A stretch of 30,440 nucleotides of DNA. It comes from JBFXIE01 sp050176255 (GTDB taxonomy: Bacteria > Pseudomonadota > Gammaproteobacteria > Burkholderiales > Burkholderiaceae_C). Numbering within the stretch: position 1 is the first letter of the stretch; every line of letters begins with the position of its first letter. The DNA lies in the NCBI RefSeq assembly GCF_050176255.1, contig NZ_JBFXIE010000039.1; one strand, given 5' to 3'. Below, one piece after another: positions 12,186 through 20,433 of this stretch. Both the position numbers and the translations under genes were made by a program. Under the pieces are notes generated by a model. That model saw only the letters and a program-made list of their open reading frames with translations. It made no database searches and was not told where the DNA came from.

Positions 12186-13880
12186 TCAGTCGTTGGCGTA
12201 GATGTCCACATCCTTGGTCTCGCGGATGAACAGCGTGCCAATCACCGCGGTCATGCCGGCGATGATGATGGGGTACCACAGTCCGTTGTACATGTTGCCT
12301 GTGGAGGCCACGATGGCAAACGATGTGGTGGGCAGCAGGCCGCCAAACCAGCCGTTGCCGATGTGGTATGGCAGGCTCATGGAGGTGTAGCGGATGCGCG
12401 TGGGGAACAGCTCCACCAGCATGGCGGCGATGGGGCCGTACACCATGGTCACCAGAATCACCAGGTACGCCAGGATGACCAGCATCATGGGCTTGTTCAT
12501 CTTGGCGGGATCGGCCTTGGTGGGATAGCCCGCCTGCTTCAGGTCTTCGCCCATTTCCTTCTTGAAGGCTGCGATGGCCTTGACGCTGTCTTCGTCAAAC
12601 TTGAGGTTCACGACGTTGCCATTGGGCGCGGTGATGGTCTTGTCGCCGATCTTCACCACCGCCTGGGAGCCCGGGGCGCCCACGGCGTTGTCGTAGCTCA
12701 CCGAGTTTTGCACCAGGTAGCGCTTGGCAATGTCGCACGAGCTGCGGAAGTCGATCTCGCGCGCCACGGGGTTGCCCTGGAACGAACAGGTGGCGGGGTC
12801 AGCCGTCACCACCACGCCGGCCGAGGCCTGGGCGCGCGCCAGGTCGGGGTTGGCGGCTTCGGTCAGCATCTTGAAGACCGGAAAGTAAGTCAGCACGGCC
12901 AGAACGCAGCCCAGCATGATGATGGGCTTGCGGCCGATCTTGTCGGACAGGGAGCCGAACACCACAAAGAACGGCGTGCCGATCAGCAGTGCGGCGGCAA
13001 TCAGCAGGTTGGCCGTGATGGCGTCCACCTTGAGCTGTTGCGTGAGGAAGAACAGCGCGTAGAACTGCCCCGTGTACCAGACGACGGCCTGGCCGGCAGT
13101 CAGGCCCACCAATGCCAGGATCACGATCTTGAGGTTCTTCCATTCACCAAAAGACTCGGACAGCGGCGCCTTGGATGTCTTGCCTTCGGCTTTCATCTTC
13201 TGGAAGGCGGGCGATTCGGACAGCGACAGGCGAATCCACACCGAGATGCCCAGCAGCAGGATGGACACCAGGAACGGAATGCGCCAGCCCCAGTCATTGA
13301 ACACGGCTTCGCCCAGGGCCGTGCGCGTGCCCAGAATCACCAGCAGCGACAGGAACAGGCCCAGCGTGGCGGTGGTCTGGATCCACGAGGTGTAGGCGCC
13401 GCGCTTGCCGTGCGGCGCGTGCTCGGCCACGTAGGTGGCCGCGCCGCCGTACTCACCGCCCAGGGCCAGACCCTGCAGCATGCGCAGCACGATCAGGATG
13501 ACAGGGGCGGCCACGCCGATGCTGGCGTAGTTGGGCAGGATGCCGACGATGAAAGTGGACACGCCCATGATCAGGATGGTGACCAGGAAGGTGTACTTGC
13601 GCCCGATCATGTCGCCCAGGCGCCCGAACACCAGCGCACCGAAAGGGCGCACCAGAAAGCCGGCGGCAAAGGCCAGCAGCGCAAAGATGAAGGCCGCGCC
13701 AGCGTCCAGTCCGCTGAAGAACTGCTTGGCAATGATGGCCGCAAGCGAGCCGTAGAGATAAAAGTCGTACCACTCGAACACGGTGCCAAGCGAAGAAGCA
13801 AAGATCACCTTCTTTTCTTCGGCCGACATCGGCCTGGGGGCAGCGCCGGGACGGCCGGCGTGTGCAGTGCTGATAGCCAT
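12186..13880 (-). CDS. MFS transporter, metabolite:H+ symporter (MHS) family, with large periplasmic loop
   Basis: A 564-residue inner-membrane carrier of the MHS branch (ShiA/ProP/KgtP relatives) that imports organic acids or zwitterions with protons. Signs are VFEWYDFYLYGSLAA (about 34-48), motif A FGRLGDMIGRKY (about 84-96), RMLQGLALGGEYGGAATYVAEH in the fourth helix region, and a second motif A, GSLSDKIGRK, before helix 9. About 110-120 residues are inserted between helices 9 and 10 (about 340-458), a periplasmic position, with two cysteines (about 365 and 382) that could form a disulfide. This accounts for the length compared with the usual 430-450. AGGAGA precedes the start. The gene is divergent from yjcH-actP and upstream of the porin on the same strand. 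Substrate is not readable. Confidence 0.88.
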   Translation of the reverse strand: MAISTAHAGRPGAAPRPMSAEEKKVIFASSLGTVFEWYDFYLYGSLAAIIAKQFFSGLDAGAAFIFALLAFAAGFLVRPFGALVFGRLGDMIGRKYTFLVTILIMGVSTFIVGILPNYASIGVAAPVILIVLRMLQGLALGGEYGGAATYVAEHAPHGKRGAYTSWIQTTATLGLFLSLLVILGTRTALGEAVFNDWGWRIPFLVSILLLGISVWIRLSLSESPAFQKMKAEGKTSKAPLSESFGEWKNLKIVILALVGLTAGQAVVWYTGQFYALFFLTQQLKVDAITANLLIAAALLIGTPFFVVFGSLSDKIGRKPIIMLGCVLAVLTYFPVFKMLTEAANPDLARAQASAGVVVTADPATCSFQGNPVAREIDFRSSCDIAKRYLVQNSVSYDNAVGAPGSQAVVKIGDKTITAPNGNVVNLKFDEDSVKAIAAFKKEMGEDLKQAGYPTKADPAKMNKPMMLVILAYLVILVTMVYGPIAAMLVELFPTRIRYTSMSLPYHIGNGWFGGLLPTTSFAIVASTGNMYNGLWYPIIIAGMTAVIGTLFIRETKDVDIYAND

Positions 13881-14234
13881 GGTTGTTGTCTCCTGTGATT
13901 TTTTAGATTTACAGGCGTTAAAAAAATACCTGCACGCGCACTATCTACGCCGAGACTGACACCGTTCTGACGGCTTTCTTACAGAACTTGACGCGAAACT
14001 TCCGCGCAACTTACAGCCCGGGTAGTAACCCTTGGCCAGCATTTCCCGATCCGAAAAAGCCGCTGCTGATGGCCCGCACCACGGACTTTCGGGCTGCGTC
14101 TGCAGCGCGCCGCTTGCGCGGAAAACCCGTGCGGCGTAAGCACTTGGTCAGCGCGCATTCGCAAAATCCAGCCCCGGGACGCGGCACGCCGCACCCCATT
14201 TGGGCTTCCCATACCACCTTGAGGAGAGACATCC
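13881..14234. other. Divergent intergenic region between the MHS transporter and yjcH-actP
   Basis: These 354 bases carry no credible gene; short frames here have no ribosome-binding site or family resemblance. They must hold both promoters. At the left end is AGGAGA for the transporter and an A/T-rich patch with a run of seven A (13920-13926). At the right end is GAGGAGAGACATCC before yjcH. I see TTGACG at 13987-13992 but no convincing -10 partner, and no clear sigma-54 element. Confidence 0.6.
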
Positions 14235-14543
14235 ATGAGCGACCCGATGGTCCAGAAAATACAAAGCCATCCGAAGTACCGGGAGTTGCGCAGCAAGCGC
14301 AATCGTCTGGGCATCTTCCTGACGGCCCTGATGCTGATCGTGTACTACGGCTACATCGCGCTGATTGCGTTCGACAAGAAATTCCTGGCCCAGCCCATCG
14401 GCGCCGGCGTGACCTCGCTGGGCATTCCGATCGGCATGGGCGTGATCGTTTTCACGATCGTGATCACCGCCATTTACGTACGCCGCGCCAATGGCGAATT
14501 CGACACCCTGACCAAAGACATCCTGAAGGACGCCTCGAAATGA
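14235..14543 (+). CDS. yjcH: DUF485 membrane protein (YjcH), acetate permease partner
   Basis: A 102-residue inner-membrane protein of the DUF485 family, nearly always encoded directly before the acetate permease gene and thought to assist it. Two hydrophobic helices are visible, LGIFLTALMLIVYYGYIALIAF (about 25-46) and LGIPIGMGVIVFTIVITAIYV (about 62-82). A basic N-terminal stretch (HPKYRELRSKRNR) and a polar C-terminus (ANGEFDTLTKDIL) are typical of the family. GAGGAGA precedes the start. The stop overlaps the actP start as ATGA, so translation is coupled. Confidence 0.93.
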   Translation: MSDPMVQKIQSHPKYRELRSKRNRLGIFLTALMLIVYYGYIALIAFDKKFLAQPIGAGVTSLGIPIGMGVIVFTIVITAIYVRRANGEFDTLTKDILKDASK

Positions 14544-16276
14544 ACGCTCGTCACAAATACGAAGGCGGCGTGCTGGCGCTCATGGCTTTGCTGGCGTCTG
14601 GCGGCGCGCATGCCGCTGGCGGCGATCTGGGCGAAGCCGCCAAACAGGCCACCAACTGGACGGCCATCCTCATGTTCGGCGCCTTTGTGGTCGGCACGCT
14701 GTGGATCACGAAGTGGGCCGCAGCCAAGACCAAGTCGGCCTCCGACTTCTACACCGCCGGCGGCGGCATCACCGGCTTTCAGAACGGCCTGGCGATTGCG
14801 GGCGACTACATGTCGGCGGCCTCGTTTCTGGGCATTTCGGCGGCCGTGATGGCTACCGGCTACGACGGGCTGATCTACTCCATCGGCTTTCTGGTGGGCT
14901 GGCCCATCATCACCTTCCTGATGGCCGAGCGCCTGCGCAACCTGGGCAAGTTCACCTTTGCCGACGTGGCGGGCTACCGCTTTCAGCAAACACCCATCCG
15001 CGCCTTTGCCGCTTCGGGCACGCTGGTGGTGGTGGCGTTCTACCTGATCGCGCAGATGGTCGGCGCCGGCCAGCTCATCAAGCTGCTGTTTGGCCTGGAG
15101 TACTGGATGGCAGTGGTCATCGTGGGCGCGCTGATGATGGTGTATGTGCTCTTTGGCGGCATGACGGCCACTACCTGGGTACAAATCATCAAGGCCGTGC
15201 TGCTGCTGGCGGGCGTGACCTTCATGGCCTTCATGGTGCTGGCGCAATACGGCTTCAGTCCCGAGGCATTGTTTGCCAAAGGCGTTGAAGTGCGCACCGC
15301 CATCGCCGCCAACACCGGCAAGACGCCCGAAGAAGCCGCCAAGGCAGGCCTGGCCATCATGGGGCCGGGCGGCTTCATCAAGGATCCGATCTCGGCCATC
15401 TCGTTCGGCATGGCGCTGATGTTCGGCACCGCCGGTCTGCCCCACATCCTGATGCGCTTCTTCACCGTGCCTGACGCCAAGCAGGCGCGCAAGTCGGTGC
15501 TGTGGGCCACCACCTGGATCGGCTACTTCTACGTGCTGATCTTCATCATCGGCTTTGGCGCCATCACCCTGGTGCTCACCAACCCCGAGTTTGCCGACAC
15601 CGTCAAGGGCGTCATCCACGGCGGCGCGGGCACGGCCAACATGGCGGCGGTGCTGGTGGCCAAGTCGGTGGGCGGAAACATCTTCTACGGCTTCATCTCG
15701 GCGGTGGCATTTGCCACCATCCTGGCAGTGGTGGCGGGCCTGACGCTGTCGGGCGCTTCGGCCGTGTCGCACGACCTGTATGCCACGGTCTTCAAGAAAG
15801 GCCGGGCCGACAGCGCTGCCGAGCTGAAGGTGTCGCGCATCACCACGCTGACCCTGGGCGTGATTGCCGTGGCACTGGGCATTGCCTTCGAGAAGCAGAA
15901 CATCGCGTTCATGGTGTCGCTGGCGTTTGCCATCGCGGCTTCGGCCAACTTCCCGGTGCTGTTCCTGTCGGTGCTGTGGAAGGACTGCACCACGCGCGGC
16001 GCGGTAATTGGTGGTTTCATGGGCCTGGTCTCCTCGGTAGGCCTGACCATTGTGTCGCCCTCGGTGTGGGAAGCCACGCTGGGCAACCCGGCCGGCTCGG
16101 CGCTGTTCCCCTACACCTCGCCGGCGCTGTTCTCCATGGCCATAGGCTTCCTGGGCATCTGGTTCTTCTCGATCACCGACAAGAGCGCCAACGCAGCACG
16201 CGAGCGCGCCGCATTCCCGGCGCAGCAGGTGCGCTCGGAGACTGGTTTGGGTGCGGCTGGGGCTTCAGGGCACTGA
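14540..16276 (+). CDS. actP: Cation/acetate symporter ActP
   Basis: A 578-residue sodium:solute symporter (SSS family) that takes up acetate and similar short carboxylates with a cation at the inner membrane. After an N-terminal hydrophobic leader (LALMALLASGGAHAAGG) come the family's landmarks: SASDFYTAGGGITGFQNGLAIAGDYMSAASFLG (about 65-97), the helix 1-2 region with the conserved GDYMSAASFLG motif, then FADVAGYRF and LFGTAGLPHILMRFFTVPDAKQARKS. About 13 membrane helices fit. The frame is open far upstream, but the ATG at 14540 overlapping the yjcH stop is the evident start. A perfect 13-bp hairpin follows. The overlap and order are the normal yjcH-actP arrangement. Confidence 0.95.
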   Translation: MNARHKYEGGVLALMALLASGGAHAAGGDLGEAAKQATNWTAILMFGAFVVGTLWITKWAAAKTKSASDFYTAGGGITGFQNGLAIAGDYMSAASFLGISAAVMATGYDGLIYSIGFLVGWPIITFLMAERLRNLGKFTFADVAGYRFQQTPIRAFAASGTLVVVAFYLIAQMVGAGQLIKLLFGLEYWMAVVIVGALMMVYVLFGGMTATTWVQIIKAVLLLAGVTFMAFMVLAQYGFSPEALFAKGVEVRTAIAANTGKTPEEAAKAGLAIMGPGGFIKDPISAISFGMALMFGTAGLPHILMRFFTVPDAKQARKSVLWATTWIGYFYVLIFIIGFGAITLVLTNPEFADTVKGVIHGGAGTANMAAVLVAKSVGGNIFYGFISAVAFATILAVVAGLTLSGASAVSHDLYATVFKKGRADSAAELKVSRITTLTLGVIAVALGIAFEKQNIAFMVSLAFAIAASANFPVLFLSVLWKDCTTRGAVIGGFMGLVSSVGLTIVSPSVWEATLGNPAGSALFPYTSPALFSMAIGFLGIWFFSITDKSANAARERAAFPAQQVRSETGLGAAGASGH

Positions 16277-16331
16277 CGCACCGCGCGCAGCTGGCGCAAC
16301 TGCCTCGCTGTATCGCCAGCCCTCCATGAAA

Positions 16332-16367
16332 ACAAACGCCTCGCAGTTGCGAGGCGTTTGTGTCTTC
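16332..16367 (+). terminator. Hairpin terminator after actP
   Basis: Perfect 13-bp stem ACAAACGCCTCGC/GCGAGGCGTTTGT (16332-16344 with 16349-16361), loop AGTT, followed by GTCTTC. The T-tract is weak, but the stem is strong and lies between two converging genes (actP and marR), so it probably serves both. Confidence 0.75.
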
Positions 16368-16446
16368 ACGGCTCGGCACTGAACTGCCGCACCCAGCCCG
16401 TCCGGCGCCGTCGCAAACCCACACGGTCAATGCCCGCGCGCAGCGC

Positions 16447-16992
16447 CTATGACGTCGCCTCAACCCGGGCGTCCGCACCGGCAACGGGTGCAGGCAGCCC
16501 CCGCATGGCCCGTCGCGCACGCAAGGCTGCGGGTTGCTGCGTGCCCTGCCAGGATCGTACCGACACGTAAGCGCGGTCAAGCAGCGTGTGAAGATGCTGC
16601 CACGCTTTTTTGTCCAGAGCACCGAACATTTCGTGCTCTAGTTCACGGCCGATGCGTTCGCACACCTCCCATACGCGCTGACCTTCGTCCGTCAAACTCA
16701 GGCTGTGAATGCGGCTGTCGTTCAGGTCAATCTGGCGCTGCAGCAAGCCGCGCCGCTCAAGATCGGCGACGTGCTTGGAGATCAGCGTCTTGTCAAGCAC
16801 AAGCTTGTGCCCAAGTTCGGTCGCTGCAATGCCTGGCGCGTTGTGGATGAGCCTCAAAACGCGTAGCTCACGGATGCGCAAGCCGACTGCCTTGGCGTAG
16901 CGCTGGTCTGCGGCCTTGGTGGCCAGGGTGAGCACCAGATCCAGCTTGTAGGTCAAATAGGGCTTGTCAGTGTGGGGCATGGATGACTCCAT
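16447..16992 (-). CDS. MarR-family transcriptional regulator
   Basis: A 181-residue dimeric winged-helix regulator of the MarR family. The DNA-binding part runs from about 38 to 105: LRIRELRVLRLIHNAPGIAATELGHKL, then the recognition helix region LDKTLISKHVADLERRGLLQR, then the wing DLNDSRIHSLSLTDEG. These proteins usually repress efflux or catabolic genes and let go when they bind a small phenolic or carboxylate ligand. It lies downstream of, and on the same strand as, an amidohydrolase and a DHA2 transporter, which are its likely targets. A set of three matching motifs overlaps the transporter promoter. Two starts are possible: 16992 (AAGGAG close upstream) or 16980 (GGAG six bases upstream). 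The C-terminal tail after about 152 is long for the family and rich in Ala and Arg. Confidence 0.88.
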   Translation of the reverse strand: MESSMPHTDKPYLTYKLDLVLTLATKAADQRYAKAVGLRIRELRVLRLIHNAPGIAATELGHKLVLDKTLISKHVADLERRGLLQRQIDLNDSRIHSLSLTDEGQRVWEVCERIGRELEHEMFGALDKKAWQHLHTLLDRAYVSVRSWQGTQQPAALRARRAMRGLPAPVAGADARVEATS

Positions 16993-17018
16993 CAGACTCC
17001 TTCAGGCCTCGTCGCCTC

Positions 17019-17033
17019 TTGTCTTAAGAACAA
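17019..17033 (-). promoter_or_regulatory. Imperfect palindrome upstream of marR, possible operator
   Basis: TTGTCTTAAGAACAA has matching outer arms TTGT/ACAA and a central TCTTAAGA. It lies 27-41 bases upstream of the 16992 start, a suitable position for autoregulation by a MarR protein. It does not clearly match the three-copy motif at 20048-20097, so the assignment is weak. Confidence 0.3.
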
Positions 17034-17201
17034 AAGGCCACTTCACTCACGCGAAGCAGCCCATCGCGCGGATTATCGAACCTCTTCAGTCAGCCAGGGC
17101 ATTACCCGTGCTGCCGGTCGGGCGTTGGCAACACGCCCGCGCGCTGTCGCTGCCTGCCGCCCGGCCAGCAGCTACCGGCCCAAGCTGACCGGGCAAAGGC
17201 G

Positions 17202-18359
17202 TCACTTCAGATAATCCTGCGCCACAGCCACCCAGTACGTTGCTCCGACCGGCAGGTTGGTTTCATCGAACACAAACATCGGGTGGTGCACGTTCGGCGT
17301 GTTGCCATTACCCACAAAGCAGTACACACCCGGAACCTGCTGCGCGTAGAACGCAAAGTCTTCGCTGCCCATGAAGGTTGGCCCAGGCGTCACCACCTGA
17401 TCTTCGCCCAGCACGCGACGCGCGATCTCGACGCATCGGGACGTTTGCGCCTCATCGTTGATCAGGATGGCGCCCGGCTGGCCTTCCCTGATTTCGAACT
17501 GGACGTTGTAGGCCTCAGCCGTGGCTTTGGTGATGGCGCGGATCTTGTCCAGCACCATCTTGCGGGTTTCGGGCTTGCGCGTGCGCGTGCTCATGCGCAG
17601 CACCGCGGTCTGCGGAATCACGTTGCCGGCATCGCCCGACTGGAAGGCACCGATGCTCACCACCGCCGCGTCCATCGGCGCCACGTTGCGCGACACGATG
17701 GTTTGCAGCGACATGACCAACGCCGCACCTGCGACCAGCGGATCAATGCTTTTCTCGGGCATGGAGCCGTGACTGCCCACGCCGGTCAGGACGACTTCCC
17801 AGTTGTCCACTGCAGCCATGATCGGGCCGGAAGTGAAGTGCAGCTTGCCCGCGGGCAGGCCCGGCATGTTGTGCATGCCGAAGATCACGTCCATCGGAAA
17901 ACGCTCCAGCAGCCCGTCCTTGATCATGGCAGGAGCGCCCGCCATGGTCTCTTCCGCTGGCTGGAAGATCACGTTCAGGGTACCGCTGAAGTTGCGCGTC
18001 TTGGCCAGGTACTCCGCAGCACCCAGCAACATGGCGCTGTGGGCATCGTGTCCGCACATGTGCGACTTGCCTTCCACCTTGCTCTTGTGGGGCAGATCAG
18101 AGCCCTCTTTCACCGGCAGCGCATCGGTGTCGGCGCGCAGACCGATGCGCATCTTGCCGTCACCCACTTTGAGCTGACCGACCACACCGGTCTTGCCAAT
18201 GCCCTCTGTCACCTCGTAACCCCACTCGCGCAGTTTCTGGGCGATGAAGCTGGCAGCCACTTCTTCCTCAAAAGCCAGACCCGGGTGCTGGTGCAGATAC
18301 CGGAAATACTCCTGGATGCGTCCCTGATTGGCGACCATCTCTTGCACGATTGCATTCAT
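17202..18359 (-). CDS. M20D family amidohydrolase (hippurate/N-acyl-amino-acid hydrolase type)
   Basis: A 385-residue cytoplasmic dinuclear metallopeptidase-like hydrolase of subfamily M20D, which splits N-acyl or aryl-amide bonds. Known members act on hippurate, N-acetyl amino acids and auxin-amino acid conjugates. The metal and catalytic set is visible: C102 and H104 in MCGHDAHSAML, E136/E137 in FQPAEETMAGA, H163 in GMHNMPGLP, and a C-terminal histidine in NVHHPMF. The dimerisation lid domain lies around 180-300 (GSHGSMPEKSIDPLVAGA). Length is usual. AAGGAGA precedes the start at 18359. The gene follows the DHA2 transporter by 94 bases and is probably co-transcribed with it. Substrate is not determinable from sequence; the transporter and MarR suggest a shared small aromatic or acyl compound. 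Confidence 0.92.
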   Translation of the reverse strand: MNAIVQEMVANQGRIQEYFRYLHQHPGLAFEEEVAASFIAQKLREWGYEVTEGIGKTGVVGQLKVGDGKMRIGLRADTDALPVKEGSDLPHKSKVEGKSHMCGHDAHSAMLLGAAEYLAKTRNFSGTLNVIFQPAEETMAGAPAMIKDGLLERFPMDVIFGMHNMPGLPAGKLHFTSGPIMAAVDNWEVVLTGVGSHGSMPEKSIDPLVAGAALVMSLQTIVSRNVAPMDAAVVSIGAFQSGDAGNVIPQTAVLRMSTRTRKPETRKMVLDKIRAITKATAEAYNVQFEIREGQPGAILINDEAQTSRCVEIARRVLGEDQVVTPGPTFMGSEDFAFYAQQVPGVYCFVGNGNTPNVHHPMFVFDETNLPVGATYWVAVAQDYLK

Positions 18360-18453
18360 TTCAAACTCTCCTTATTCAATCCAACAATGAAGGAATTCGG
18401 CGGGTCGTCGCGGCCTGCGAGCGGGGCCACGGCATTCCGCATGACCATCAGAC

Positions 18454-19920
18454 CTAGGCTTTCTTGCCCTTGGGAATCGTGAGCATGATGGAAGCAATCG
18501 CGCACACCACCATGAACAAGTTGAAGCCCAGGGCCACGATGGCGGCCTCGCGGATGTTGACGTTGTCCTGGCGGCCCACGAAAGTGATCACTCCCTCCAG
18601 CCAGACGATACTTTCGTTGTTGACCCGCAAGGCGGTGAAGATGGCGGCCGAGATCGCCACGCCAAAAGCGCCACCCAGTGAAGAGGCCATCTTGTAGATG
18701 CCCGAGCCGGAGCCTGCGGCTGAAGCCGGCAGGCTGGCCAGCGCAGCATCGGTGGACGGAGTGGCGTAGAAGGCCAGGCCCACCCCGAACAGCGAGTAAG
18801 CAATGATGGCCAGAATCTTGTAGTCCCCCAGCATCAGATGGGTGGGCATCAACAGCGCGATCGACAAACCCGTGATCAGGCTGCCCCAGAGCATGGGCTT
18901 GCGCGAGCCAAAGCGCTGCAGCAGCTTCTCACCCACGCGGATGAAGGCAATGATGGCAATGGCGTAGCCCAGCGTCAGCATCCCGGCTTGCTGCGCGCTC
19001 ACGCCGCCGCCCAGCTGCATCAGTTGCAGGGACACGATCAGCATGCCCGCCACGCCGTTGAGCATGAAGTTGGAGATCGTCGCGCCGGTGAAAACCGGGT
19101 TCTTGAAGAGGCTGAAGTCCACGAAGGCGTTGCTGGCACGGGCCTCGAACCAGAAGAACAGGCCACCGGCCAGCAGGGTCACCACGGCCATGGTTGTGAT
19201 CAGCGGACTTGTCCAGCCCAGCTTGTTGCCCTGCGTCACCAGAATCTGCAGCGCCACCATGGTGACCATGAAGCTGATGATGCCGGCCAGATCCAGCTTG
19301 TGACTGGCACCGCCGCTGCTCTCCACCTTGCTCTCGGGGGTGCCGCGCACCATCAGCATGCCGATGACGGAGACCACCGCGCAGGCGAAGAAGATGGAGC
19401 GCCAGCCGAAGTTCTCGGCCATCAGGCCGCCAAACAGCGCACACAGACCGGAGCCGCCCCACGAGCCGATCGACCACATGCTCACCGCGCGTTGACGCTC
19501 TGCGCCTTCCCAGTAGGTCTTCACCAGTGCCAGGCTCGCCGACATGATGCAGGCCGCCGACACACCCTGAATGGCACGTCCCACCATCAGGAAGGGCGTC
19601 GCCATGGAGCCAGTGGGCGTCAGCGCGATCATCAAGGCGCCGATGATGCTGAACACAAAACCCAGCTGGACGATGCGCACGCGTCCGATACGGTCGGCCA
19701 ATCCCCCCATGACCACGATGAACATGCCGGAGAACAAGCCGGTGATAGCCACCGCGATGTTCATCAGACTGTCGTCGATGCCCAGATCCTTCTGCATGTC
19801 CGGCGCGATGTTGAGCGTGGTCTGGGCAAAGAGCCAGAACGCGATGACGCCCATGATGATGCCGAATAAAAGCCTGTCATTGCCTTTGAACGGCACATTG
19901 GTTTGAACAGCTGTGTTCAT
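18454..19920 (-). CDS. DHA2-type MFS transporter (14 helices)
   Basis: A 488-residue drug:H+ antiporter-2 type carrier of the inner membrane. It shows motif A GGLADRIGRVRI (about 72-83), RAIQGVSAACIMSASLALV in the fourth helix, and the antiporter-type region GSWGGSGLCALFGGLMAENFGWRSIFF (about 152-178). About 14 hydrophobic segments fit, one pair more than ordinary 12-helix MFS proteins. The C-terminus ends in the basic tail PKGKKA. Such proteins usually export toxic compounds but some import metabolites. A strong GAGGAGA site stands 5-6 bases before the start. It is the first gene of the transporter-amidohydrolase unit, behind a predicted promoter overlaid by three repeated motifs, and a marR gene follows. 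Confidence 0.88.
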   Translation of the reverse strand: MNTAVQTNVPFKGNDRLLFGIIMGVIAFWLFAQTTLNIAPDMQKDLGIDDSLMNIAVAITGLFSGMFIVVMGGLADRIGRVRIVQLGFVFSIIGALMIALTPTGSMATPFLMVGRAIQGVSAACIMSASLALVKTYWEGAERQRAVSMWSIGSWGGSGLCALFGGLMAENFGWRSIFFACAVVSVIGMLMVRGTPESKVESSGGASHKLDLAGIISFMVTMVALQILVTQGNKLGWTSPLITTMAVVTLLAGGLFFWFEARASNAFVDFSLFKNPVFTGATISNFMLNGVAGMLIVSLQLMQLGGGVSAQQAGMLTLGYAIAIIAFIRVGEKLLQRFGSRKPMLWGSLITGLSIALLMPTHLMLGDYKILAIIAYSLFGVGLAFYATPSTDAALASLPASAAGSGSGIYKMASSLGGAFGVAISAAIFTALRVNNESIVWLEGVITFVGRQDNVNIREAAIVALGFNLFMVVCAIASIMLTIPKGKKA

Positions 19921-20040
19921 TCGTTTCTCCTCAGAAGTTGATGCGCGTCAGCGCTGCGCGATGACCACCATGCAGCCGCCCGACGTGTGCCCACTGCATG
20001 CGGAGCTGAACCCAAAGACACTGTTTCATTGACGATCCTC

Positions 20041-20069
20041 ACTTTAGTTGCAAGCTTCAATGGTTGCAA
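20041..20069 (-). promoter_or_regulatory. Predicted sigma-70 promoter of the DHA2 transporter unit
   Basis: On the minus strand TTGCAA (20069-20064), a 17-base spacer and TAAAGT (20046-20041). The expected start of transcription is near 20034, giving a leader of about 115 bases. The -35 and the spacer coincide with two of the three TTGCA...TCAA repeats, so repression by occlusion is plausible. Confidence 0.5.
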
Positions 20070-20097
20070 GTCTCAACTTAATCGTTGCATGTTTCAA
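20048..20097. promoter_or_regulatory. Three-copy operator-like motif TTGCA(A/T)G(C/T)(T/C)TCAA
   Basis: Three near-identical 13-base motifs stand in the same orientation: TTGCAAGCTTCAA (20048-20060), TTGCAAGTCTCAA (20064-20076) and TTGCATGTTTCAA (20085-20097). Each has outer arms TTG/CAA, so each is a degenerate palindrome of the kind MarR dimers bind. Start-to-start spacing is 16 and 21 bases. They overlay the predicted promoter and are markedly A/T-rich against their surroundings. Confidence 0.6.
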
Positions 20098-20109
20098 CCA
20101 TAAGCATGC

Positions 20110-20433
20110 CGTTTATTGCGTTAGATCAACCATCGACCAAGCGCCGTTCCAACCGCTGCCGCATGCGCACAGGGGCGATTCGCAGTCGGTTGAGGAGGCG
20201 TCATCCGAGGTGGGGTGGGGCGGCCGCAGCCGCGGCCAGCCGGCGCGGGGGGGGGCTCAGAGGGTGTGAATGAATCCGGCGTGGCCAAGCGGGGCGTACA
20301 AACGTCCACCATCAAGGCGTGCACCATCAAGGCGCAAAGCGCAGTCATAGCGGAGGCCATGGCGGGCATTTGCAACGCCGAGGGGGTGCGTTTTTGCGCA
20401 ACGGGCGGACATGGCGGACTGGCTCAACCCTTC
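20110..20433. other. Intergenic stretch without a recognisable gene
   Basis: No frame here has both a ribosome-binding site and family resemblance. It contains a run of G (GCGCGGGGGGGGGCTC, about 20240-20256) and a direct repeat of CACCATCAAGGCG (20307-20319 and 20322-20334, period 15). The left border is the A/T-rich operator region and the right border is the exonuclease stop. It may be scar sequence from rearrangement; that is inference. Confidence 0.5.
20307..20334. repeat. Short tandem repeat, period 15
   Basis: CACCATCAAGGCG occurs twice, separated by TG. Both copies are identical. No gene spans them. Confidence 0.8.

Noticed and set aside
12132..13898. 588-residue open frame opposite the MHS transporter
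   Set aside because: Composition is His/Gln/Asp-rich without helices or motifs; the minus-strand frame is a clear transporter.
13988..14539. In-frame upstream extension of actP
   Set aside because: It overlaps yjcH in another frame and is Arg/Pro-rich; the ATGA overlap at 14540 is the normal start.
14474..15772. 432-residue minus-strand frame opposite actP
   Set aside because: Antisense shadow; actP on the plus strand is unmistakable.
20048..20097. Three spaced repeats considered as a small CRISPR array
   Set aside because: Repeats are only 13 bases, spacers 3 and 8 bases, and no cas gene is present; an operator cluster over a promoter fits far better.
20048..20269. 73-residue plus-strand frame beginning in the operator region
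   Set aside because: It starts inside the repeated TTGCA motifs, has no ribosome-binding site, and runs into the G-run.
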